64,000 nt of DNA from Vibrio chagasii (lineage in GTDB: Bacteria > Pseudomonadota > Gammaproteobacteria > Enterobacterales > Vibrionaceae), in NCBI RefSeq assembly GCF_002954585.1, contig NZ_MSCI01000002.1, forward strand, positions 409,347 through 473,346, given 5' to 3'. A program made the translations under genes and the position numbers. How positions within the stretch are numbered: position 1 is the stretch's first letter; each line of letters starts with the position of its first letter. Under the pieces are notes generated by a model, which was given only the letters and a program-made list of their open reading frames with translations, made no database searches and was not told the DNA's origin. Below are positions 57,812 through 64,000 of the stretch, piece after piece.

Positions 57812-58933
57812 CTATTTATCACCTTGTTCTGCAATCACAGAACTATTTTGTGTTGCTAATTGTGTCGTAACCGCTTGCTGAGTCTCAAGAAGTTTCGCTT
57901 CGCGCTCTTCACGTTTACGTTTCTCAAACTCTTTACGCTCTTTCTGGTCTTTCGCTTCCCATTTCTCGTAAGCGTTGACAATACGAGCAACCACTGGGTG
58001 ACGAACCACGTCTTCAGACATAAAGAAGTTAAAGCTGATGTCATCGACTTCACTTAGAACTTCGGTCGCATGACGCAAGCCAGATTTTGCACCACGAGGT
58101 AAATCGATTTGAGTGATATCGCCTGTGATTACCGCGCGCGAGTTGAAGCCAATACGAGTTAGGAACATCTTCATCTGTTCAACAGTCGTGTTTTGGCTTT
58201 CGTCAAGAATGATGAAGGCATCGTTCAGTGTACGACCACGCATGTACGCAAGAGGTGCAACCTCAATCACGTTACGCTCAATCAGTTTCTCTACGCGTTC
58301 AAAGCCCAGCATCTCAAAAAGTGCATCGTAAAGTGGACGCAAGTATGGGTCTACTTTTTGGCTTAAATCACCAGGCAGGAAACCTAACTTCTCACCCGCT
58401 TCAACTGCAGGGCGCGTCAATAGAATACGACGGATCTCTTGGCGCTCTAATGCGTCTACGGCGGCAGCGACAGCCAAATATGTTTTACCCGTACCAGCAG
58501 GACCAATACCAAAGGTGATGTCATGAGTCACCATGTTCATTAGGTACTGTGCTTGGTTTGGGGTGCGCGGCTTAATCACGCCTTTTTTGGTCTTAATGAA
58601 CACTTCTTTGCCGTGTTCAATATCAGACTCTACATTCTGTTCTAAAACACCAGACTCTTTGATAGCCAGGTGAATCTGTTCTGGCTCGATGTCTGGAATC
58701 GTGCCTTTGACCGGAGCAGATTCAACATACAGGCGCTTAACAATATCGAGTGCAGCAGCAGCCGTATGAGGCTTACCAACAATAGTGAAGAAGTTGCTGC
58801 GGTAGTTAATCTCGACACCTAAACGGCGCTCAAGGTGTTTGATGTTGTCATCGAATGGGCCACAAAGGCTTGCAAGGCGATGGTTATCTGCGGGTTCTAG
58901 ATTGACTTCTAGGGTAACGATTTTATTGCTCAA
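57812..58933 (-). CDS. ybeZ: PhoH-family ATPase YbeZ
   Basis: YbeZ is a PhoH-like RNA-associated ATPase that partners with YbeY. The 373-residue protein has Walker A GPAGTGKT at 144-151 and Walker B FIILDESQN, plus a basic N-terminal KH-like region and a charged, coiled-coil tail (KDQKERKEFEKRKREEREAK) richer than in E. coli (346 residues). It lies between miaB and ybeY. Codon 373 abuts the ybeY ATG. Confidence 0.96.
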   Translation of the reverse strand: MSNKIVTLEVNLEPADNHRLASLCGPFDDNIKHLERRLGVEINYRSNFFTIVGKPHTAAAALDIVKRLYVESAPVKGTIPDIEPEQIHLAIKESGVLEQNVESDIEHGKEVFIKTKKGVIKPRTPNQAQYLMNMVTHDITFGIGPAGTGKTYLAVAAAVDALERQEIRRILLTRPAVEAGEKLGFLPGDLSQKVDPYLRPLYDALFEMLGFERVEKLIERNVIEVAPLAYMRGRTLNDAFIILDESQNTTVEQMKMFLTRIGFNSRAVITGDITQIDLPRGAKSGLRHATEVLSEVDDISFNFFMSEDVVRHPVVARIVNAYEKWEAKDQKERKEFEKRKREEREAKLLETQQAVTTQLATQNSSVIAEQGDK

Positions 58934-58983
58934 ATTAGCCTCTCATTTTGTGCCACCCACTCTTTCCAATAAACAAAGAGCAA

Positions 58984-59008
58984 GAAGCCCGATTGGGACC
59001 GGGCTTCT
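58984..59008 (-). terminator. Hairpin between miaB and ybeZ
   Basis: A GC-rich stem (AGAAGCCCG with its complement CGGGCTTCT, 7-8 base loop) sits in the 165-base gap. The T run after it is weak, so it may be a partial terminator inside the operon. Confidence 0.5.
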
Positions 59009-59098
59009 AGTGGCGATTTCCCTATTTCTAAGATGGTCACTTAGTTAGGTAATTTCAAGCTTTGTTGGTCAGCTTTTTGCTGAACCTAGATGTTTTGC

Positions 59099-60523
59099 TT
59101 ATGGCGTAAATGTTGCCACACCCAGCTCATCTTCACGTTTTGTGTTAGCCATCATCTGTGTTGGAGAGATGATGCTGCGTAGGTCCATATCCTTCTCTGT
59201 ACGAACCAACTCACCACGTAGAGAGTTTGCGAATACGTCAGTGATCTTCACATCAACAAATTGACCAATTAGATCTGCGTTACCTTCGAAGTTAACAACA
59301 CGGTTGTTCTCTGTACGTGCGCGAAGTTCCATTAGGTTCTTCTTCGACGGACCTTCAACCAGCACACGTTGCTCAGTACCAAGCATTAAGCGAGAGTAGC
59401 GCATTGCTTGTGAGTTTACGGTTTGTTGTAGTTCGTATAGGCGATCTTTCTTCTCTTGCTCAGGCACGTCACATGGGTAGTCTGCAGCAGGTGTACCCGG
59501 ACGAGGGGAGAAGATAAAGCTGAAGCTCATATCGAAATCAACGTCTTTGATCAGTTTCATCGTGTCTTGGAAATCTTGGTTAGATTCACCAGGGAAACCA
59601 ACGATAAAGTCAGAACTGATTTGAATGTCAGGACGTGCTTTACGAAGCTTACGAATAATCGACTTGTACTCGATAGCAGTGTGAGGACGTTTCATCATCG
59701 TAAGGATACGGTCACTACCACTTTGTACTGGTAGGTGAAGGAAGCTCACAAGTTCAGGTGTATCTTCGTATACTGCGATGATGTCATCACCGAACTCAAG
59801 CGGGTGGCTTGTGGTGAAACGAATACGGTCGATACCATCGATAGAAGCCACAAGACGAAGTAGTTCTGCGAATGTGCAGATATCACCTTCGTGAGTTGGA
59901 CCACGGTATGCGTTTACGTTCTGACCTAGTAGGTTAACTTCACGTACACCTTGCTCTGCAAGTTGAGCAACTTCGAACAGTACATCGTCCATTGGACGGC
60001 TAACTTCTTCACCACGAGTATAAGGTACTACGCAGTATGTACAGTACTTAGAACAGCCTTCCATGATAGAAACGAATGCCGTCGCCCCTTCAGCACGAGG
60101 CTCAGGTAGGCTATCGAACTTTTCTATCTCAGGGAAAGAGATGTCCATCACTGGCGCTTCGTTAGATAGAGAAGATTTGATCATCTCTGGAAGACGGTGC
60201 AGTGTTTGAGGGCCAAAGATAACGTCTACGTATGGTGCACGTTGACGGATGTGGTCGCCTTCTTGAGTCGCTACACAGCCACCCACACCGATTACCACAC
60301 CTTCTTTTTTATCTTTTAGCGTTTTCCAACGACCAAGCTGGTGGAATACTTTTTCTTGCGCTTTTTCACGGATAGAACAAGTATTCAGTAGTAGTACATC
60401 TGCTTCCTCAGGTACTTCAGTTAGCTCATAGCCATTTGCGGCATTTAGCAGGTCAGCCATTTTTGATGAATCGTATTCGTTCATCTGGCAGCCCCAAGTT
60501 TTAATTAGCAGTTTCTTACTCAT
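59099..60523 (-). CDS. miaB: tRNA methylthiotransferase MiaB
   Basis: MiaB is a radical-SAM enzyme that converts i6A37 to ms2i6A37 in tRNAs. The 474-residue protein has the auxiliary-cluster cysteines C12, C49 and C83, the radical-SAM CxxxCxxC at C157, C161 and C164, and a C-terminal TRAM domain (about 380-445). It heads the miaB-ybeZ-ybeY-corC-lnt unit and is divergent from ubiF, as in E. coli. Confidence 0.98.
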   Translation of the reverse strand: MSKKLLIKTWGCQMNEYDSSKMADLLNAANGYELTEVPEEADVLLLNTCSIREKAQEKVFHQLGRWKTLKDKKEGVVIGVGGCVATQEGDHIRQRAPYVDVIFGPQTLHRLPEMIKSSLSNEAPVMDISFPEIEKFDSLPEPRAEGATAFVSIMEGCSKYCTYCVVPYTRGEEVSRPMDDVLFEVAQLAEQGVREVNLLGQNVNAYRGPTHEGDICTFAELLRLVASIDGIDRIRFTTSHPLEFGDDIIAVYEDTPELVSFLHLPVQSGSDRILTMMKRPHTAIEYKSIIRKLRKARPDIQISSDFIVGFPGESNQDFQDTMKLIKDVDFDMSFSFIFSPRPGTPAADYPCDVPEQEKKDRLYELQQTVNSQAMRYSRLMLGTEQRVLVEGPSKKNLMELRARTENNRVVNFEGNADLIGQFVDVKITDVFANSLRGELVRTEKDMDLRSIISPTQMMANTKREDELGVATFTP

Positions 60524-60830
60524 TTTTTGTTCGCTCGATCGTTAGTTTAATTTAAGGGAGCAAATCGCCCGGTATCTATCCGCGAGAGTCTATGGCCATA
60601 ATTAGGTATTCATTTTATGGCTCACCCTAGCGGCAAGCGGCGTATTGTACTGGTTTCAAAACCGACTGACTAGTAGTCTGATAAAATCTCTTCGGAAGTG
60701 GTTTTTATTCTCGTTAACACTAGATTTAGCAAGGGGTAACCCATTTTTCAAATAAGGTTTTTGGTTACAAGTTCGTTGTGAAAACGTACAATCAAAAACA
60801 GTCAAAGAATCAAACTGATAAGTACAAAAT
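60524..60830. other. Divergent miaB-ubiF control region
   Basis: This 307-base gap should hold the promoters of both genes. A near-palindrome (GACTAGTAGTC) lies near 60669, and AT-rich sequence precedes the ubiF ATG. I found no confident promoter, operator or small gene. Confidence 0.35.
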
Positions 60831-62006
60831 ATGAACAGTTACGATATTGTGGTCGTCGGCGGCGGCATGGTTGGTGCGGCAACAGCGATCGGTTTTGCTA
60901 AGCAAGGAATGCAGGTTGCTGTGATCGAAGGTTTTGCGCCCCAAGCATTTGATGAGTCGCAAGCGATGGACATTCGAGTATCAGCGATTTCTCAAGCGTC
61001 AGTCGATTTACTTGACGATCTTGGCGCATGGCAGAACATAGCAGCAATGCGAGTTTGCTCTTACAAGCGCTTAGAAACGTGGGAACACCCAGAATGTCGT
61101 ACTCGATTTGATGCTGCGTCACTTGATTTGCCTCGTTTAGGCTACATTGTTGAAAACCGACTTATTCAATTGGGCTTATGGTCTCAGTTCGATGCTTATG
61201 ACAACTTAGAACTGTTGTGTCCCGAAAAGTTGGACTCTATCGAATTTGGCGAAACTAATATCGTTAAACTTCAATCTGGTATCGAGTTATCAGCGAAGTG
61301 GGTAGTTGGTGCCGATGGTGCGAACTCTGCAGTTAGACAGCAAGCGGGTATTGGCATCACTGCTTGGGACTACCGTCAGCACTGTATGCTAATCAATGTG
61401 GAAACCGATCTTCCTCAACAAGATATTACTTGGCAACAGTTTTTGCCTAGCGGGCCGCGTTCATTCCTTCCTTTGTGTTCTTTTAGTTCAGGAGATCAGG
61501 AAGTCGGGCAGGGCTCCTTGGTTTGGTATGACTCACCATCTCGCATTAAGCAACTGTCGGCAATGAGCCCAGACAAGCTTCGCAGTGAAGTACTTGCTAA
61601 CTTCCCTGCGGAATTAGGAGACATCAAAGTACTTAACTCTGGTTCTTTCCCTCTCACTCGACGTCATGCGCAATCTTATTTTAAGAACAACTGCATTCTG
61701 GTTGGAGACTCGGCACACACGATCAACCCATTGGCAGGGCAGGGTGTGAATCTAGGCTTCAAAGATGTTGCAGCGCTATTGGATGTAACCAAAGAAAAAG
61801 GCGAGCTGAATCATTCTGTAGCAAGACGCTACGAGGTGATGAGAAGAGGTGACAATCTAGTGATGCAAAGCGGTATGGATTTCTTCTATAAGACGTTCAG
61901 TAATGATTTTGGCCCACTTAAGTTTGTGCGTAATGCAGCGCTCAAGCTAGCAGAGAATTCAGGGCCAATTAAAGCCCAAGTACTGAAATATGCCTTGGGC
62001 CTTTAA
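60831..62006 (+). CDS. ubiF: 3-demethoxyubiquinol 3-hydroxylase
   Basis: UbiF is an FAD-dependent monooxygenase adding the last ring hydroxyl in ubiquinone synthesis. The 391-residue protein has the FAD motif VVGGGMVGAA near 8-17, VGADGANSAVR and GDSAHTINPLAGQGVNLGFKD, the UbiH/UbiF/UbiI family signature. Its place beside miaB and the tRNA array is the same as in E. coli, which favours UbiF over UbiH or UbiI. NQR (encoded earlier) reduces the ubiquinone it helps to make. Confidence 0.94.
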   Translation: MNSYDIVVVGGGMVGAATAIGFAKQGMQVAVIEGFAPQAFDESQAMDIRVSAISQASVDLLDDLGAWQNIAAMRVCSYKRLETWEHPECRTRFDAASLDLPRLGYIVENRLIQLGLWSQFDAYDNLELLCPEKLDSIEFGETNIVKLQSGIELSAKWVVGADGANSAVRQQAGIGITAWDYRQHCMLINVETDLPQQDITWQQFLPSGPRSFLPLCSFSSGDQEVGQGSLVWYDSPSRIKQLSAMSPDKLRSEVLANFPAELGDIKVLNSGSFPLTRRHAQSYFKNNCILVGDSAHTINPLAGQGVNLGFKDVAALLDVTKEKGELNHSVARRYEVMRRGDNLVMQSGMDFFYKTFSNDFGPLKFVRNAALKLAENSGPIKAQVLKYALGL

Positions 62007-62034
62007 TTGAGTGTTTCAGACAGTTTAAAAAGAG

Positions 62035-62062
62035 AAGGAGAGCGAATGCTCTCCTTTTTTGT
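62035..62062 (+). terminator. Terminator after ubiF
   Basis: A 9-bp stem (62035-62043 with 62048-62056) with a GAAT loop is followed by T residues. It lies just before the convergent lactonase gene. Confidence 0.85.
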
Positions 62063-62074
62063 ATTTGATTTCGT

Positions 62075-63121
62075 CTATCGTTGCTGTGTCACACAAACGG
62101 GCTTATCTAGCTCTAATGAGTAGCCAGTGTAAACCAGAGAGCCGTCTTCAGTATTTCGTTTGAAGGACGTGATGTTATTCGAGTGCTGGTTTGCAGCGAT
62201 AAGCCACTCACCATCATGAGTAATATGAAAATCACGAGGGAAATGACCTTCGGTACTATAGCTATCAATGAAAATAGGCATCTTCGTTTTGGGTTCGATT
62301 TTGAAGCAACTGATCATCGATTGATGCCGACAAGAGACGTAGAGGAATTGCTCATCCGGCGATAGCTTTATCGCAGCGGTAGCTTCTCCTTTTTCCATAT
62401 TTGGTAGCGCCTCAATCTCTTCAACAATATTCCAGTGCCCAAGAGTTTTCTCCATCATCAGTATCGTTTCAGAGAGCTCACAGATCACATAGGCTTTGTC
62501 TTCATCTTTATTGAAAACCAGGTGACGAGGTCCATTGCCCGAAGGGGCTTTAATGGATTGCATCGGTTCGTCTAGAAACTCTTCCTGCTCTTCATCAAAG
62601 CAATAGAAGTTGATTCGATCAGCGCCAAGGTCGACGGTGACAAATTGTGGTGCGTTTTGTAAGAACAGACATTGATGAGCATGTGGTGCTGTTTGACGTT
62701 CTTTATTAGGCCCTGAACCCACCATAGCTATTGTTTTAAGTCGTTTATCGATATTGCCATTGATACTTAAACTAAAAACATCGAATGAGCCTGATGAGTA
62801 TTGAGAAGTAATAGCAAACTTGTGGCTAGGATCAATTGCGATGTGGCAGGGGTGATCGCCAGCGATGGTGCCGGAGTTCTTAACCGTCTTTGAGTTAGGG
62901 CTAGGTATATGAATCAGCTGTGGCTGTTTTGGCTGATTTACTTCAGACACGGTATAGATACCAAGCTCTGTCGCGACAACAAAAGATGGGTTAGAACACT
63001 CTGTAACGAGCTCTATAGGTAATAGTTTACCGCTTTCCAAGTCTAACTGAGCCTGATACACGCCTTGGCTTTTACTGGGAGTGTCTGTGTAGCAACCGAT
63101 CGTTAAAGTAAGGTTTTTCAT
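62075..63121 (-). CDS. Lactonase-family beta-propeller protein
   Basis: The 348-residue protein belongs to the seven-bladed propeller lactonase family (Pfam Lactonase), which includes E. coli 6-phosphogluconolactonase (Pgl/YbhE). Motifs include ECSNPSFVV, AGDHPCHIAIDP, APHAHQCLF and NGPRHLVFNKDEDKAYVICEL, and the later YVSCRHQSMISCF with HFPRDFHI. The His and Arg residues of these motifs line the family active site. It is a single gene, and the true substrate is not certain, so no symbol is given. Confidence 0.85.
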   Translation of the reverse strand: MKNLTLTIGCYTDTPSKSQGVYQAQLDLESGKLLPIELVTECSNPSFVVATELGIYTVSEVNQPKQPQLIHIPSPNSKTVKNSGTIAGDHPCHIAIDPSHKFAITSQYSSGSFDVFSLSINGNIDKRLKTIAMVGSGPNKERQTAPHAHQCLFLQNAPQFVTVDLGADRINFYCFDEEQEEFLDEPMQSIKAPSGNGPRHLVFNKDEDKAYVICELSETILMMEKTLGHWNIVEEIEALPNMEKGEATAAIKLSPDEQFLYVSCRHQSMISCFKIEPKTKMPIFIDSYSTEGHFPRDFHITHDGEWLIAANQHSNNITSFKRNTEDGSLVYTGYSLELDKPVCVTQQR

Positions 63122-63232
63122 AAGGCGTCATACTCAATTAGAAAGTGGAGCAGACATTGTCTTCTAAAAAAGTCATGAAGTGATTAAATAGGGAGAAATA
63201 CTTGGTGACGGGGTTATCAGATTTACATATTC

Positions 63233-63268
63233 CAGATAAAACAAAACCCAGCTAAAAAGCTGGGTTTT
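63233..63268 (-). terminator. Terminator of the tRNA array
   Basis: A perfect 11-bp stem (63243-63253 with 63258-63268) with an AAAA loop reads into TTTTGTTTT on the minus strand. It ends the tRNA operon transcript. Confidence 0.85.
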
Positions 63269-63277
63269 ATTTAAGGA

Positions 63278-63362
63278 TGGTGCGGTCGGAGAGACTTGAA
63301 CTCTCACACCTCTCGGCGCCAGAACCTAAATCTGGTGCGTCTACCAATTCCGCCACGACCGC
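63278..63362 (-). tRNA. tRNA-Leu (UAG), copy 1
   Basis: The 85-base gene has an encoded CCA, an acceptor stem GCGGTCG/CGACCGC and a class II long variable arm. The anticodon loop TTTAGGT gives anticodon TAG, reading CUA codons. It is the last gene of the array. Confidence 0.97.
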
Positions 63363-63444
63363 AGCAAATCTTTGTAGTTATACTGAGTATTGGTGACTCA
63401 ATAAAACGTTGTGCTCATTGCTATTAGCAAGGAGTTATAAATAG

Positions 63445-63519
63445 TGGCTGGGCTACCTGGATTCGAACCAGGGAATGCCGGCATCAAAAGCCGGTGCCTT
63501 ACCGCTTGGCGATAGCCCA
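63445..63519 (-). tRNA. tRNA-Gln (UUG)
   Basis: The 75-base gene with encoded CCA has a TGGGCTA acceptor end and the anticodon loop TTTTGAT, giving TTG. It closely resembles E. coli glutamine tRNA, which lies in the matching tRNA cluster beside ubiF. Confidence 0.97.
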
Positions 63520-63549
63520 ACAATGACATCAATTAAGATATCTAAATAA

Positions 63550-63634
63550 TGGTGCGGTCGGAGAGACTTGAACTCTCACACCTCTCGGCGCCAGAACCTA
63601 AATCTGGTGCGTCTACCAATTCCGCCACGACCGC
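63550..63634 (-). tRNA. tRNA-Leu (UAG), copy 2
   Basis: The gene matches copy 1 over its whole length, including the encoded CCA. Its upstream flank differs from that of copies 1 and 3 at several positions. Confidence 0.97.
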
Positions 63635-63689
63635 AGCAAATCTTTATAGTCATACTGAATATTGGTGATTCAATACGACGTTGTATAAG

Positions 63690-63766
63690 TGGTGGCTACT
63701 GCGGGATTTGAACCTGCGACCCCATCATTATGAGTGATGTGCTCTAACCAACTGAGCTAAGTAGCC
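63690..63766 (-). tRNA. tRNA-Met (CAU), elongator
   Basis: The 77-base gene with encoded CCA has the anticodon loop CTCATAA (CAT). Its T at the 5' end of the acceptor region and pairing follow the elongator form, not the initiator, which has an unpaired first base pair and three GC pairs in the anticodon stem. Confidence 0.95.
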
Positions 63767-63818
63767 AATAACGAATCTAATAGACTCACTATTTGTTCTC
63801 TAATGAAAGAGAAAATAA

Positions 63819-63903
63819 TGGTGCGGTCGGAGAGACTTGAACTCTCACACCTCTCGGCGCCAGAACCTAAATCTGGTGCGTCTACCAATTCCGCCACGAC
63901 CGC
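63819..63903 (-). tRNA. tRNA-Leu (UAG), copy 3
   Basis: The gene matches copies 1 and 2. The 97 bases beyond it match those beyond copy 1 exactly as far as the window reaches. Confidence 0.97.
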
Positions 63904-63985
63904 AGCAAATCTTTGTAGTTATACTGAGTATTGGTGACTCAATAAAACGTTGTGCTCATTGCTATTAGCAAGGAGTTATAAATAG

Positions 63986-64000
63986 TGGCTGGGCTACCTG
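63986..64000 (-). tRNA. tRNA-Gln, 3' end only
   Basis: The last 15 bases equal the CCA end and 3' acceptor part of the tRNA-Gln at 63445. The gene continues beyond the right edge. Confidence 0.9.

Noticed and set aside
1..64000. CRISPR arrays, prophage, integrons, insertion sequences or rRNA genes
   Set aside because: No spaced direct-repeat array, integrase, transposase, attC-like repeat or rRNA sequence was seen anywhere in the window.

Overview
The window is chromosomal DNA from a gammaproteobacterium, almost certainly a Vibrio. The evidence is a complete Na+-translocating NADH:quinone reductase operon (nqrABCDEF with apbE and nqrM), an OmpK/Tsx-type porin, a DUF2850 gene next to argA, and gene orders shared with Vibrio and enteric genomes. 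The genus is an inference from gene content; no rRNA or other species marker is present. Almost everything is core housekeeping DNA. The one clearly accessory gene lies at the left edge and is cut off by it.

Layout. 1-851 (minus): 5' part of an AT-rich gene whose product joins an EcoRII-N-like DNA-binding domain to a MORC/MutL-like GHKL ATPase, probably the edge of a restriction or defence cassette. 1029-10798 (plus): recC, recB, recD, with an unusual 408-base gap after recC. 10851-19259: argA behind a probable double ArgR operator, a DUF2850 gene, mltA, tcdA-csdE facing csdA with two tandem 98-bp palindromic repeats between them, a panE-like gene, and ompK with a CRP site upstream. 19847-25502: a DUF4397 lipoprotein, then ampG-ppiA-yajG, rlmG and bolA (bolA, yajG and ampG are neighbours in E. 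coli too). 26025-33314: nqrABCDEF-apbE-nqrM behind a long leader with several hairpins. 33451-41067: a double-receiver diguanylate cyclase, SOS-controlled dinB, a RecQ-like helicase, a Gre-like protein, a YggN-like protein and an NSS-family Na+ symporter.

41237-53985 (all minus; transcription order leuS-lptE-holA-rsfS-rlmH-mrdA-rodA-rlpA-dacA-ybeD-lipB-lipA) is the classical cell-elongation, outer-membrane and lipoate cluster. After a YbeL-type zinc-ribbon gene (plus), lnt-corC-ybeY-ybeZ-miaB follow (minus; transcribed from miaB to lnt), then ubiF (plus), a beta-propeller lactonase (minus), and a minus-strand tRNA array of Leu(UAG), Gln(UUG), Leu, Met(CAU), Leu and a partial Gln. This order resembles the E. 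coli leuS-miaB-ubiF-glutamine/methionine/leucine tRNA region.

Themes: recombination and repair (RecBCD, DinB, RecQ-like, Pol III delta); Na+-based energetics (NQR and its FMN and Fe-S maturation factors, plus a Na+ symporter); envelope growth and peptidoglycan recycling (MltA, AmpG, PBP2, RodA, RlpA, DacA, LptE, Lnt); cofactor and sulfur metabolism (LipA/LipB, CsdA/CsdE, PanE, UbiF); and ribosome/tRNA maturation (RlmG, RlmH, RsfS, YbeY, MiaB, TcdA). Many genes overlap by one base (TAATG) or are a few bases apart, indicating operons; most units end in recognisable intrinsic terminators. The strongest candidate for a little-described system is the left-edge ATPase gene, whose partner genes lie outside the window.
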